Shown piece by piece: positions 1-9,002 of a stretch of DNA of 64,000 nucleotides. Source of the stretch: Verrucomicrobiota bacterium (lineage in GTDB: Bacteria > Verrucomicrobiota > Verrucomicrobiia > Opitutales > Opitutaceae); assembly GCA_023391285.1 (NCBI GenBank), contig JAEWBF010000039.1, forward strand, positions 62,001 through 126,000, written 5' to 3'. Both the position numbers and the translations under genes were made by a program. Numbering within the stretch: the first letter of the stretch is position 1; every line of letters starts with the position of its first letter. The notes beneath the pieces were generated by a model, which was not told where the DNA came from, did not search any database, and worked only from the letters and a program-made list of their open reading frames with translations.

Positions 1-76
1 CGGCGAGTTGGCGAACGTAGTCGCCGACGCCGTCGCGTCCGGGTGCGAGAGAGGAGCAGAGAAAAACGAGTTTCAC
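1..76 (-). CDS. Glycosyltransferase, N-terminus only (cut by window edge)
   Basis: From a GTG at 76 the minus strand reads MKLVFLCSSLAPGRDGVGDY and stays open to base 1 (25 codons). A hydrophobic first strand followed by a GxGDY-type loop is typical of the N-terminal Rossmann domain of GT-B (family 4) glycosyltransferases; the loop contacts the acceptor or donor. It starts 23 bp after the stop of the preceding glycosyltransferase on the same strand, so it should be the next gene of the polysaccharide operon. No ATG is available nearby, so GTG is the likely start. Only the first strand and loop are visible, so the family assignment is tentative. Confidence 0.55.
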   Translation of the reverse strand, partial: MKLVFLCSSLAPGRDGVGDYVRQLA

Positions 77-99
77 GGGACAGCGGGACGAGTGGGCGC

Positions 100-1002
100 T
101 TAGGCGCGGCGGTAGATGCGGCCGAGGAGGGCGCCGGACGAAAGGGAAAGACGGAGCCGCGCGAGTTCGCCGGCGCTGAAGAGACGCAGCGGTTTTTCGG
201 CGAAGCGGAAAAACGCTTTTTGTGCGCTGCCGGGCGGCTTGCCGTGGAGGGCATCCTTGAGGAAGCCGCCACGCCACGGTTTTCGACTGCCGATGGCGTG
301 CGACATGAGATGTCCGCCGGCGGCGAAATCCATGCCTTCGGGGCCGACACCGTTGACGGGAAATTCGGTGACCATCAGCGCCATGTTCAATGCGTCCTGA
401 TCCGGCGTGTGGAAGAGGGCGGTCGGGCGGTCGACTTTGATGGTGTCGAGCGAGCCGATCTCCTCCGCGGCAAAACGGATCACTTGCGCCCACGTCTCGA
501 GCAAAGGTTCGAAGGAACGAGGAAGTCCGATAAAGCCGGCGTTGTAATAACGATCGAGCGGCCGCGCGGGGTGGAGCTGCCGCTGCGCGAGGAAGTCGGA
601 CCACGCGAGCCGCTGCGGGTGACGCGCGGGCATGTAGTTGTTAACGTCTTCGCACAGCGCGATGCCGTCGGCGGCCCAGCGGTCGAATGTCGACCACGGC
701 GCTTTCACGACGATATCCGGATCGAAGTAATATAACTGCGCGGCGTCGGGCGTGTGGCGCTGCCAGCATTCGCGCATGAAGACGGGTTTGAAATGCGTGA
801 AGTGGACATCCGGCGCGACGGGGACAAAACGCACCTCGAGCCCGCTCGGGAGACGACGTGCGGCGTTGGCCCATGCCGGCTCCGGACCACGATGACCACA
901 CACGATGCGGCCGGAAAAACCGCTGGCGTGGAGGGAGTTGATGAGGGCGCCGACGCCGTAGTGGTAGTTGCCCTCGAAAAGAGTGCAGACGGCGGGCGTC
1001 AT
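100..1002 (-). CDS. GT8-like nucleotide-sugar glycosyltransferase (GT-A fold)
   Basis: A 300-residue protein. It begins with a strand and loop (TLFEGNYHYGVGALINSL) and carries a clear DxD-type metal/nucleotide-sugar motif in LYYFDPDIVV near residue 95. Family GT8 and related GT-A enzymes bind UDP-sugars through this motif and transfer one sugar to a growing glycan on the cytoplasmic side of the membrane. The layout, with DPD after a long first domain and HxxDQDALN-like residues (FHTPDQDALN) near residue 200, matches that group; the DQD element is a common second feature of GT8. The ATG overlaps the stop of the upstream gene by 4 bp (ATGA), so the two are translationally coupled. The exact donor and linkage cannot be read from sequence. 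Confidence 0.75.
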   Translation of the reverse strand: MTPAVCTLFEGNYHYGVGALINSLHASGFSGRIVCGHRGPEPAWANAARRLPSGLEVRFVPVAPDVHFTHFKPVFMRECWQRHTPDAAQLYYFDPDIVVKAPWSTFDRWAADGIALCEDVNNYMPARHPQRLAWSDFLAQRQLHPARPLDRYYNAGFIGLPRSFEPLLETWAQVIRFAAEEIGSLDTIKVDRPTALFHTPDQDALNMALMVTEFPVNGVGPEGMDFAAGGHLMSHAIGSRKPWRGGFLKDALHGKPPGSAQKAFFRFAEKPLRLFSAGELARLRLSLSSGALLGRIYRRA

Positions 1003-1907
1003 GCGGCCTTTCCGCGGGTGTAGTTCAATACGACGGCGGCAAGCCAGTAGCCGAAAGTCGTCGGAGCGAGGGCGCGATGGCGGAGTGCGCGGGTGAAGAA
1101 TCCACGGGCGGACGCCGGGTCGTCACGCAAGGCGATGCGACCGGCGGCTTTCCACGCAGCGGCGGCGTGGAGGCGGCGTTGCTGGCTTGGGACGGCATCC
1201 CAATCGATGTTCTTTTCGTAGACGCGGGCGCTGGCGAGCGCCATGGCGACGCCGTGGCGGGAAAGGGCGTTGGCGTGCTTGCGATAGAGGCAAGTGTTGA
1301 AGCCGGTGTAGGCGAAGCGAGCGCCGGAACGGGCGCAGCGAATCCACATCTCGCGATCCTCGACGTAGCGGAACGTGGGGTCGAAACCGCCCACATCCTC
1401 CCACAAACAACGGCGCATCACGACCGACGACGGCTGAATCGTGTAGGTGCCGTCGAACAAACTCGTGGGGAAATCGGCGATCATCTGCGGCGTGGGCGCG
1501 CGCACGGAAAGTTCGCGACCGGTGTCGCTATCGAAAAGCACCGAGCCCGCGTGAATGAATTCCGCGGAAGTTTGATGCATCAACTCGGCGACCGATTCGA
1601 GATGACCCGCGGTCCAGACGTCGTCGGAGTCGAGCAACGCAATCCATTCGCCGCGCGCGGACGCGATGCCGGTATTGCGGGTGGCGGGAAGGCCGAGATT
1701 TTGCGCGTGGCGATCGTAGCGGACCGGTTGAGAAACGGTGCGGGCGAACTCGCGCACAATCTCTTCGGTGGAGTCCTGCGAGCCGTCCTCGGTGACGATG
1801 AGCTCCCAGTCGGAGAAACGCTGCGCGCGCACCGATTCGAGGGTGGCGGGCAGATAGCGTTCGGCATTGTAGGCCGGAATGCAGATGCTGATCAGCGGTG
1901 GCTTCAT
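999..1907 (-). CDS. Family 2 glycosyltransferase
   Basis: A 302-residue GT2 (GT-A) transferase. It starts MKPPLISICIPAYNAERYL, the standard GT2 opening, so I chose the ATG at 1907 rather than the longer frame from 1955. The donor-binding acidic motifs are visible: TEDGS near residue 40 and LLDSDDVW near residue 94. The FRYVEDREMWIRCARSG stretch near residue 185 is the usual ED catalytic-base region. It adds a sugar to the lipid-linked glycan in the cytoplasm. It is a close paralogue of the GT2 encoded at 2905-3792: both contain an identical SQPVRY stretch in the same place, followed by similar DSDD/DADD motifs. The linkage is unknown. Confidence 0.85.
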   Translation of the reverse strand: MKPPLISICIPAYNAERYLPATLESVRAQRFSDWELIVTEDGSQDSTEEIVREFARTVSQPVRYDRHAQNLGLPATRNTGIASARGEWIALLDSDDVWTAGHLESVAELMHQTSAEFIHAGSVLFDSDTGRELSVRAPTPQMIADFPTSLFDGTYTIQPSSVVMRRCLWEDVGGFDPTFRYVEDREMWIRCARSGARFAYTGFNTCLYRKHANALSRHGVAMALASARVYEKNIDWDAVPSQQRRLHAAAAWKAAGRIALRDDPASARGFFTRALRHRALAPTTFGYWLAAVVLNYTRGKAA

Positions 1908-1970
1908 CGCGACGTGATAGAGAAGTGGAGCGGCGCCCAAAGTCGGGCGCGGCATGGACAGCGAATCCGG

Positions 1971-2900
1971 TTAGGAGTGCGCTGCGGAGTAGCGATTTGC
2001 GGAGACAGCCCCAATATGCGTGGCGAGGCGGTCGAGGATGGCGGAATCGACGGATTCGTCGAATTTGCGGGCGAAGAAATTTGGGCTGGCGACCAGGCGG
2101 TCGAAATCGGCCGCGCGGAACGTGCGCGGGTGAGGCGTGTGCGGCGGAAAATCGATTTCGCGCAAATGGCCGTTGACGATCGTGCGAGCGAGAGGGCTGT
2201 TGAGCAGGACCGTTTGAAAAATGATCTCGTTGGCGTGAGCGGAGTGAGCGAGCCAGCGAGTGAGGCGCTGGGCTTCGGGGTGTGACACCAGATAGTCACA
2301 ACCGTCTCGGCTTAAAATCACATGATTCGCGCCACCGTAATAATGGAAGTCCGGCCAGGTGCGTTCGTAACGAGGAATGTGTGGAAGGCGGTTTTGCCAG
2401 CCGAACAGTTTGCGAACGCGGCGACCGATGCCGGGAACGCGGAGAAGGCGCTCGAGCCAGGGCCATTCGAGGTAGTAACGGCTGAGGCGTTCGCGGGCGT
2501 TGCTCCAGAGCGGGTTGAAAACGGGATCGAACCAGCTGACGTAGTTGGCATCGGGCTGGGCGCCTAGATGGGCATCGAGTTCGGCGATCGGTTTGATCGG
2601 GAAGTCCTGCCCCGTCAGATTGATGAAGTGGTGCCAGGTCTTGCTGGCGCGGAGTGCGACCTTCATTCCCGCGATCTGGGCAGCGGCCATTTGGTAGCCG
2701 CCCCACAGGATCGCGCGCGACGGGAGCACATGGACATTTGAATGTTGGCGGGCGAGTTCTCGTCCGAGGCGGTGCAATGAAGGCGCTGCGCGTCGGTCGA
2801 AATGCAGCACGATCACATCCTCGGCCCGGTAGATGGCCTGAAAGAGCCGCTCGATCTGACGAGCGTTTTTATGAGCGAGGATAAAGAAAGCGAGCGACAT
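1971..2900 (-). CDS. Core-2/I-branching type glycosyltransferase (GT14-like)
   Basis: A 309-residue protein beginning MSLAFFILAHKNARQIERL, with HFDRRA near residue 34 and a HHFINLTGQDFPIK motif near residue 88. The phrases FILAHK, INLTGQDFPI and GGANHVILSR are hallmarks of the GT14 'core-2/I-branching' family, inverting GT-A enzymes that lack the classical DxD. Bacterial members add GlcNAc, xylose or similar residues as branches. I chose the ATG at 2900 because homology begins there; the longer open frame to 3260 only shadows the neighbouring gene. Four bases separate it from the stop of the upstream GT2. It probably branches the repeat unit of the locus polysaccharide; this is inference. Confidence 0.8.
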   Translation of the reverse strand: MSLAFFILAHKNARQIERLFQAIYRAEDVIVLHFDRRAAPSLHRLGRELARQHSNVHVLPSRAILWGGYQMAAAQIAGMKVALRASKTWHHFINLTGQDFPIKPIAELDAHLGAQPDANYVSWFDPVFNPLWSNARERLSRYYLEWPWLERLLRVPGIGRRVRKLFGWQNRLPHIPRYERTWPDFHYYGGANHVILSRDGCDYLVSHPEAQRLTRWLAHSAHANEIIFQTVLLNSPLARTIVNGHLREIDFPPHTPHPRTFRAADFDRLVASPNFFARKFDESVDSAILDRLATHIGAVSANRYSAAHS

Positions 2901-2904
2901 GCGG

Positions 2905-3792
2905 TCAGGCGGCGGCTTTGCCCTGTAGGCGCGTGACGGCGAGGTGGGCCAGAATGCGGGGATTGAACGGTTCGCATTGCAACGCGCGCCAGAGGCAACG
3001 AGCGCTGCCCTGGCGATCTTGCGAGCGCAACAGACGGCCCAGCGAAAGCAGGCTTTCGGCGAGGAAGTGCCGGCGAACGCGAGCCGGAACGGCGGCGAGC
3101 GTGCGGTATTTTTCGTAGAAGCGCGCGTTGTGTTGCGCGACGAGAACGGTGCGCGCCATCGAGCTCGCGGGATGTTTCGAGTAGTTGCACGTGTAACCGC
3201 GCGTGATGTGGAACTTGGCGCCGGCGAGCGCACAACGAAGCCAATAGTCGCGATCCTCACCGATGCGGAGATTCGGATCGAAGTGACCTGCCCGGAGAGC
3301 GGTGCTGCGGCGGAGGATGACCGCGGAGCTGGTCACGATCACGCTTTGGCGAAAGAGACTCAGCACGGGGTTGCGCACGAGTGTCGCGGGCGGCGAGATC
3401 GTTTCGAGGACGACGTTCCGCGCGAGGTCGATGGTGCGCACCCCGGCGACGACGAGATCGGCGCCGAGAGTGATGGCACCGACGGCAAGGAGAAGGTGGG
3501 ACGGTTCCCACGTATCGTCCGCGTCGAGGAACGCCACGGCGTCGCCGGTAGCGAGGTCGAGCAGCCGATTACGCACGATGCTGACGCCGAAATTTTTACC
3601 CAGGTTCTCGTAGCGGACCGGTTGGGAAACGGAGGATGCGAAGTCGCGAACGATTTGCTCGGTGTTGTCGTTGGAGCCGTCTTCAACGACAATGATCTCC
3701 CAATCCTCGTGCGACTGGGCGCGAACGCTTTCCAGCGCGGTCGCGATGAAAGCACCGGCGTGATACGCGGGAATCAGCACGCTGATTTTCAT
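2905..3792 (-). CDS. Family 2 glycosyltransferase
   Basis: A 295-residue GT2 enzyme starting MKISVLIPAYHAGAFI. It has VEDGSND near residue 36, the metal-binding AFLDADDTWEP near residue 88 and an EDRDYWLRCALAG catalytic-base region near residue 183. The ATG at 3792 overlaps the stop of the upstream epimerase by 4 bp. It shares the SQPVRY segment and general layout with the GT2 at 999-1907, which suggests a duplication inside the operon. About 80 residues follow the catalytic domain and look helical; they may hold the membrane or acceptor. Donor and acceptor are unknown. Confidence 0.85.
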   Translation of the reverse strand: MKISVLIPAYHAGAFIATALESVRAQSHEDWEIIVVEDGSNDNTEQIVRDFASSVSQPVRYENLGKNFGVSIVRNRLLDLATGDAVAFLDADDTWEPSHLLLAVGAITLGADLVVAGVRTIDLARNVVLETISPPATLVRNPVLSLFRQSVIVTSSAVILRRSTALRAGHFDPNLRIGEDRDYWLRCALAGAKFHITRGYTCNYSKHPASSMARTVLVAQHNARFYEKYRTLAAVPARVRRHFLAESLLSLGRLLRSQDRQGSARCLWRALQCEPFNPRILAHLAVTRLQGKAAA

Positions 3793-4883
3793 GCGGCGAA
3801 TGATACATCGCCCTGCGCGAAGCGCCACCAGGCGAAGCTGCGATCGATGCCTTCGACGAACGTGACGGGAGGGCGGTAATCGAGATTTTGTTCGGCGCGG
3901 GTGTGCGGGAATTTCCACGTGCACTGCTGCAGCAGGGCCATCTCCTGCGTGATGTGCGGACGAGGCGCTGAAGGCAGCGACCAGGACTCGTTGCGCGGGG
4001 CGGGGGAGGCGGCGGCGAGAACCGCTTTGGCGCTGCGCTTGAGTTTGTAAGGAACGAGGGGAAGAAGGCGCTGCACGAACGGATGAGCGGCGGCGCGGCC
4101 GGCCCGATCCTTCCAGGAGCGATGAAAGCTGGGGAGCCGCGTGACCTGGTGAACCGAAGTCCAAGGAATATCGAGCTGGAGCGCGGCGGCGCGGTAGAAC
4201 TGTTCCCACGTGACGGTCTCGTTGTCGCCGACGAGGTAAGCGCCGGCGGCGTCGTCGGGAGCGTGGAGGCAGGCCACAATAGCGGCGACCAGGTTGTCGA
4301 TGTAGATGCCGTTGCAGATGCCGCGACCGCCATCGTAGAGCCAGGCGCGGCCGTCGATCAGATCGGCGGCGAGATCGGAAATCCAGCGAGAGCGCGGACC
4401 ATAGACGACGCCCGGGCGAAGTGCGAAACCGACCAAACCGTGACGCTCGCATTCGGCAAAGAATTTGTGTTCGGCTCGGACCTTCGCGCTGTTGTATTCC
4501 ATCGCGTGATCGGCGGAGAGGGGCGAAGATTCATCGGTGCCGGGCGCCGGGTTCTGGCCGTGCACGGATGCGCTGCTGAGATAAACCACGCGGCGCACGC
4601 CGGCGTCGCTGGCGGCGAGGCATAATGCGGCCGGCATGCGCTCGATCTGTGCCGGATCGCCGATGGCCGTGTGAATGATCGCGGTGCAGCCGCCAAATGC
4701 GCGCGCCATGGCGTCGACGTCGAGTGCGTCGGCGAGGTGCGTTTCGATCGCGAAACGTTTGGGCAAGGCGAGGCTCGAGGGACGACGCACGATCGCCGCG
4801 ATGGCGGGACCGCAGCCAAGTTGGAAGTGCTCGATCAGGCGAGTGCCGATAAACCCGCTGGCGCCGATGATTCCGATTTTCAT
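3789..4883 (-). CDS. NAD(P)-dependent sugar epimerase/dehydratase (extended SDR)
   Basis: A 364-residue extended short-chain dehydrogenase. The dinucleotide-binding glycine motif GASGFIGTR is at residues 7-15. A catalytic Ser appears in VVYLSSASVHGQ near residue 99 and the active-site pair YNSAKVRAE near residue 130 has the expected YxxxK spacing. FALRPGVVYGPRSRW near residue 155 is typical of the family. Such enzymes epimerise, dehydrate or reduce nucleotide sugars in the cytoplasm and would supply an unusual sugar to the neighbouring transferases. The last ~100 residues contain a RPPVTFVEGIDRSFAWW segment typical of epimerase C-termini. ATGA overlaps couple it to genes on both sides. The exact reaction is not predictable. 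Confidence 0.85.
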   Translation of the reverse strand: MKIGIIGASGFIGTRLIEHFQLGCGPAIAAIVRRPSSLALPKRFAIETHLADALDVDAMARAFGGCTAIIHTAIGDPAQIERMPAALCLAASDAGVRRVVYLSSASVHGQNPAPGTDESSPLSADHAMEYNSAKVRAEHKFFAECERHGLVGFALRPGVVYGPRSRWISDLAADLIDGRAWLYDGGRGICNGIYIDNLVAAIVACLHAPDDAAGAYLVGDNETVTWEQFYRAAALQLDIPWTSVHQVTRLPSFHRSWKDRAGRAAAHPFVQRLLPLVPYKLKRSAKAVLAAASPAPRNESWSLPSAPRPHITQEMALLQQCTWKFPHTRAEQNLDYRPPVTFVEGIDRSFAWWRFAQGDVSFAA

Positions 4884-5977
4884 GAAAGGGCGGGGATGCC
4901 AACGCTGAGTTCCTGGGCGTGGGCGGCTTCCTCGGCGGTAAGCCAGGGCTGTTCGATCAACGTGCGGTTCGCGTAGCAGTGCTCGATCAGGCGAAGGGAT
5001 TCCTGCCCTTGTTCACCCGGCACGAGAAGTTCTTGCTCGCCGTCGATGGCGGCGAGCACGTTGACGAGTTGGAGGATGAAACATTGCGCGTTTGTCTCGA
5101 GGACGCGCGGCTCGGCGAGGAGCGGGAGTTCGTGATGCGGCGCGACCATCGTGCCTTGGATCGCCGCAGGTGCGCCGGCGAGTTCGACGGTGAGGCCGTT
5201 GGCGTCGTTCACCTTCCAAGTGACGGTGCCGCGCTCGAAGACGAAGCGATAACGTTGAGCGGTGCCCCAATCGCGGCTGAGGTGAAGATTGCCCACCACG
5301 CCGGGCCCGTAGCCGAGGCGGAGAAACGCGTTCGTTTCGAGGCCGCCCATGGCGTCGTCGGCGTATTTGATATCGGACGGCGGGCCTAGCCACCAGCCGA
5401 GCAGGTCGAGCACGTGAACGCCGATATCGAGAAGCACGCCGCCGGGCGTTTGAGAGCGGTCGAAGAATGAAGGACCGGCGGGCCAGCGAAACGGACCGCC
5501 CTCGCGAATCGAGAAACTGACGAGCGGGCCGAGCAACCAGTCGCGACAAAGCGAACGGATATAGCGGCTGGCGGGGAAGAAGCGCTTGTAGAGCCCGACG
5601 GCAAGCAGGCGGTCGTGACGCTTGGCGGCGGCGACCATTTCGGCGGCTTCCGCAGCGGATGACGCCATGGGTTTTTCGCAAAGGACGTGCCAGCCGCGTT
5701 CGAACGCGGCGACGGTTTGCGCCGCGTGGAAACCCGGGGGCGAAGCGACGATTACGAGCGTGCCGGCGGGTGCGGTGGTTTGTTCAAGCGAAGCCGCCTG
5801 CCCGGCGCGAGGGAACGCGCGCGCAACGGTTTCGCGAGCGTTGACCGACGGGTCGACGATCGCCACGAGCCGCGTGAGACCTGCGTTCTGCAGCACCCGC
5901 AAGGCGGGCACGTAGAACTGGCGCGCAACGGCACCGCAACCGACGAGGATGACGCGACGAGGAGAGGACGGAGACAT
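4880..5977 (-). CDS. Gfo/Idh/MocA family oxidoreductase
   Basis: A 365-residue NAD(P)-dependent oxidoreductase. The N-terminal Rossmann fold opens with VILVGCGAVARQFYVPAL (residues 8-25). The family signature CEKPMA is near residue 99 and supplies the catalytic lysine. GGVLLDIGVHVLDLLGWWLG near residue 180 holds the D(x3)H pair that is the second part of the active site. Members oxidise or reduce sugars or nucleotide sugars. I chose the ATG at 5977, at the start of homology; the longer frame to 6148 is low-complexity shadow sequence. It overlaps the epimerase start by 4 bp, and the two may act in sequence on one nucleotide sugar. Confidence 0.85.
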   Translation of the reverse strand: MSPSSPRRVILVGCGAVARQFYVPALRVLQNAGLTRLVAIVDPSVNARETVARAFPRAGQAASLEQTTAPAGTLVIVASPPGFHAAQTVAAFERGWHVLCEKPMASSAAEAAEMVAAAKRHDRLLAVGLYKRFFPASRYIRSLCRDWLLGPLVSFSIREGGPFRWPAGPSFFDRSQTPGGVLLDIGVHVLDLLGWWLGPPSDIKYADDAMGGLETNAFLRLGYGPGVVGNLHLSRDWGTAQRYRFVFERGTVTWKVNDANGLTVELAGAPAAIQGTMVAPHHELPLLAEPRVLETNAQCFILQLVNVLAAIDGEQELLVPGEQGQESLRLIEHCYANRTLIEQPWLTAEEAAHAQELSVGIPALS

Positions 5978-6003
5978 GTGCGATCGGTAGGCTTCCAGCT
6001 TTG

Positions 6004-7161
6004 TCACGCCGCGCGGCGTTCTGTGCCGTCCAGAAAAGCCCCGGCCAGCTGAGCCTGAATGTTTTCCGGATCGAACTCGGTTCGAGCCAGTTGGAGGGAA
6101 ACGTTGGCTAATTCCTGCCAAGCTGCAGGATCGCGCAGCTGCTGGCACCAGCGGTCGAGGGCTTCCGTGTCAGAAGGTGAGAAACAGGAAGCGAAACGCA
6201 CACGGGTTGCCCAACGCGCCACCGCGCTATCAGGCGGCGCGACAATGGCGATCGGTAGACCGAGATGACAGTATTCGACGAGTTTGCTCGGGAAACTGGT
6301 GGCCGACCAAGGCATGGATGAAATTTTGTCGGCGTAGGAAACGATGACACCCGCGGCGGTGGTCGCGAGGTGGGCGAGCGCTTCGCGATTCGTGGGAAAA
6401 GGGGCGCGGTAGTGAATCGGCTCCGTGTCGCATAAGGCTCGCAACGCAATGGACTCGCGCGCCATGATCACGAGGCGCGCACCGGAGCGCCGCGCGGTGC
6501 GGCCAATGCGCGCCAGCACGGGAAGCTGTTCGTTCCACACGTGACCGGCGTAGTAGATTTCTGGTGACCGGCTGAAATCGTCGCGCCATTGCGCGGGTCG
6601 GTCCCAGCCTTCTGGTATCGGATAAAGGATACGCCGGCGCGGTGCGGTGGCGGGGAAGCAGTCGGCGAGTTCGGGCGAGACAAACCAGCACGTGTCCGCG
6701 GTCGCGAGGATGGATTCGTGCAGGCGGCGCAGCGCAGACTCGTGGCCGCGCGCATAGGGGAAAGCGGTGGCGTCGTCGTGCACCAGCACATGCAGAGGCG
6801 CGCCGGTGACCTGCGACACGTGGGCCGCGAGCTGAGTCGAGAAGTCCGAATGGGCGGCGAGATAGCTCAACACGACGTCGGGACGCGGCAGCGCGCTCGC
6901 GGCATCGAGAGCTAGCAAACGAAGTCGAAGCCACCGGAGGCTGTTGGAGCGCTGCCGGTAAGGCGGCCACCACCACTTGCGATGGCAGAGATGAACGACG
7001 TTCCAACCGGCCTGGCGGCACAGGTCGTAGTTTCCGCCGTATTCACCGAGGACGGAGATTTTCCAGCCGTCGGCGGCAAAACGTTGCAGGTGGCGGAGCA
7101 CGATGATCGGGCTGCCGGTCCCAACCGTGGGATTCTGGCCGATGTATAGAAGCGACGACAT
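6004..7161 (-). CDS. Glycosyltransferase, GT4-like (GT-B fold)
   Basis: A 385-residue protein. It opens with a Rossmann strand and a glycine-rich loop (LLYIGQNPTVGTGSPI) and an N-domain HDDATAFPY region, as in GT-B enzymes. The C-domain has RILYPIPEGWDR, YYAGHVW and a donor-site-like segment FPSKLVEYCHLGLPIAI near residue 310. The K(L)xEY..GLPI pattern is where GT4 enzymes bind the nucleotide phosphate and sugar. It sits between the Gfo/Idh/MocA gene (26 bp downstream) and a GT2 gene (1 bp upstream). Sequence similarity to well-known GT4 members looks weak, so the family number is less certain than the fold. Confidence 0.75.
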   Translation of the reverse strand: MSSLLYIGQNPTVGTGSPIIVLRHLQRFAADGWKISVLGEYGGNYDLCRQAGWNVVHLCHRKWWWPPYRQRSNSLRWLRLRLLALDAASALPRPDVVLSYLAAHSDFSTQLAAHVSQVTGAPLHVLVHDDATAFPYARGHESALRRLHESILATADTCWFVSPELADCFPATAPRRRILYPIPEGWDRPAQWRDDFSRSPEIYYAGHVWNEQLPVLARIGRTARRSGARLVIMARESIALRALCDTEPIHYRAPFPTNREALAHLATTAAGVIVSYADKISSMPWSATSFPSKLVEYCHLGLPIAIVAPPDSAVARWATRVRFASCFSPSDTEALDRWCQQLRDPAAWQELANVSLQLARTEFDPENIQAQLAGAFLDGTERRAA

Positions 7162-7162
7162 C

Positions 7163-8125
7163 TCAGGCGGCGGTGGCGGTGGGTTGAGGAGGCGATTCCG
7201 CGTGGACGCGCCGCAGTGGGGCGGTCAGCGCGTAGCGAAGACTCTTCCAAGACTGACGATTCCAAGGTTCGAGACGGCAGGCGGCGAAGCCGTGACGCAC
7301 GGCAACGCTCCGATCGCCGAACTGAAGGGCGGTTGCCGCCCATTCCCGATAGCGGTGGGCGGGCGTGCCCCAAGCACGACTTTTGTCGGGGATTTGGGTT
7401 TCCTGGAACGGCAAACCGCGGGCACGGAAGGCTTCGGCCATCACACCCAGTTTGGTGCGATAGCGGTTTTCGTTTTTTGTGAAATTGATGCTGGTCGGAT
7501 GAATCCGGTATTGCAGCAGCGTATCGGGGAGGTTTGCGAGGCGGCCGACGCGGGCGAGTCGCAGGTAGATGTCGAGATCCTCGACGTATTGCGCTTCGTG
7601 CCGGTAGCCACCGATCGAATGCACGGCGTCGCGGCGAAACATCGCCGAAGGATGGATGATCATTCCGCCGTCACCGCGGAGGAGGCCGGCTTCGATTTCC
7701 TCGTGAGACAAAGGGCGCGGGCAGGCCATGACGCAGGCCCCGTGCGCGTCGATGAAGTCGACGGCCGTGCCGAGCCCGACGCAGTCGGGATGCGCGGCGA
7801 AGTATTCGATTTGTCGTTCGAAGCGACGAGGGAGGGCAAAATCATCGGCATCCATACGCGCGATCAGCGGGGCTCGAGCGGCGGCGAGCCCATCGTTGAG
7901 GGCCCCGACGATTCCCGTATTCGGACGACGGATATGGCGGACGCGGGAGTCGCGTTCGCCGAAACGGCGGATGATTTCGGCGGAGCGGTCGGTGGAGCCG
8001 TCGTCGACTACGATGAGTTCAAACGCGGCGAACGACTGCGCGAGCACGCTGCGGAGCGCGCCAGCGATGTAGCGCTCCGCGTTGAAGACGGGGAGCACGA
8101 CGCTGAGTTGAGCGGACGAGTTCAT
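7163..8125 (-). CDS. Family 2 glycosyltransferase
   Basis: A 320-residue GT2 enzyme starting MNSSAQLSVVLPVFNAERYI. The UDP-binding VDDGSTD is near residue 40, the DxD-type ARMDADDFALP is near residue 89, and the YVEDLDIYLRLAR region near residue 180 provides the catalytic base. QYRIHPTSIN near residue 205 is a common closing motif of the catalytic core. The ATG at 8125 overlaps the preceding acetyltransferase stop by 4 bp; the longer frame to 8245 lacks family similarity. It adds one sugar of the repeat unit; which one is unknown. Confidence 0.88.
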   Translation of the reverse strand: MNSSAQLSVVLPVFNAERYIAGALRSVLAQSFAAFELIVVDDGSTDRSAEIIRRFGERDSRVRHIRRPNTGIVGALNDGLAAARAPLIARMDADDFALPRRFERQIEYFAAHPDCVGLGTAVDFIDAHGACVMACPRPLSHEEIEAGLLRGDGGMIIHPSAMFRRDAVHSIGGYRHEAQYVEDLDIYLRLARVGRLANLPDTLLQYRIHPTSINFTKNENRYRTKLGVMAEAFRARGLPFQETQIPDKSRAWGTPAHRYREWAATALQFGDRSVAVRHGFAACRLEPWNRQSWKSLRYALTAPLRRVHAESPPQPTATAA

Positions 8126-8997
8126 GGAAAAGCGGAGGCCGGGGCGCGAGGGGTGCTCGCTTCGGCCCAGTCGAGGAACGCGCCGATATGGTGCGAGGCG
8201 AGCAGCGGCTGGGCATCGCGCAGACGGTCGTCGGTCCAGGTCCACCAGGCGGTTGCCAGGAGGCGGGCGACGATGTCCTCGGAGTAGCGGAAGCGGATAA
8301 CTTTGGCGGGGGTGCCGCCAACGATGGCGTAAGGCGGCACGTCGCGGGTCACGATAGCGCCGGCGGCGACGATGGCTCCGTCGCCGATCGAAACGCCGTC
8401 GCGAATGAACGCGCGAGCGCCGATCCAGACGTCATTGCCTATGGCGATCGGGCGTCGTTCGGGGAAGCAGTCGACCGTCGCGAAACTGCCGCCACACTGG
8501 CCACGCGTGGAATACATCGCGGGGGACGTGCTGCCGAGATCGCTCGGATGATCACCGAGGCCGGCGAGCACGGCAGGGCCCACCGACGAGAAAGCTCCGA
8601 TCGAAACAAGGTTGAGATAAGTGCGCCGCCCCACGTAGGAGAAACGTCCGATGCGAGCATCCGTGGCGGAAGCTTGCCGCTGCAGTTCGACGTGATCGGC
8701 CAGCGTGGAGTTGAAGAGTTCGACTTCGGGCTCGAGCGTGCAATGCGTCCCGAGCGTGGAGTTGCCGACGCGCGTGCGGTGGCCGAGGACACAACGATCG
8801 GCAAGGTGAGTGCGCGGCAGAACCTGGGCGTCGCGGAGGATTGCGCAATGACGCCCGGTGACGATGCCTCGCGCGAGAGAAACGGGGCTTTGGACGTAGG
8901 TGCCGGACCCGAGCACGGCGCCCCGGAAGCGAAGGCGATTGCTGCCATCGCGCAGGGCAGTGCGAGCTGCGGGAGGGATGAAGCGGGAGAACGACAT
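8122..8997 (-). CDS. Hexapeptide-repeat (left-handed beta-helix) O-acetyltransferase
   Basis: A 291-residue protein made largely of hexapeptide-type repeats: turns of the form [LIV]Gxxxx run from about residue 30 to 235. The C-terminal part, IAIGNDVWIGARAFIRDGV, GDGAIVAAGAIVTRDVPPYA and IVGGTPAKVIRFRY, is the classic CatB/xenobiotic acetyltransferase segment that binds acetyl-CoA between subunits of a trimer. It probably acetylates a sugar of the polysaccharide or its nucleotide precursor in the cytoplasm. I chose the ATG at 8997, five bases after the upstream transferase stop. The catalytic His is expected between the two halves (LGDHPSD or nearby), but I cannot fix it. Confidence 0.82.
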   Translation of the reverse strand: MSFSRFIPPAARTALRDGSNRLRFRGAVLGSGTYVQSPVSLARGIVTGRHCAILRDAQVLPRTHLADRCVLGHRTRVGNSTLGTHCTLEPEVELFNSTLADHVELQRQASATDARIGRFSYVGRRTYLNLVSIGAFSSVGPAVLAGLGDHPSDLGSTSPAMYSTRGQCGGSFATVDCFPERRPIAIGNDVWIGARAFIRDGVSIGDGAIVAAGAIVTRDVPPYAIVGGTPAKVIRFRYSEDIVARLLATAWWTWTDDRLRDAQPLLASHHIGAFLDWAEASTPRAPASAFP

Positions 8998-9002
8998 GGC
9001 GG

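Noticed and set aside
2905..4452. 515-residue frame treated as one protein
   Set aside because: Only the last 295 residues are a GT2 enzyme; the first part is an out-of-frame shadow of the epimerase gene.
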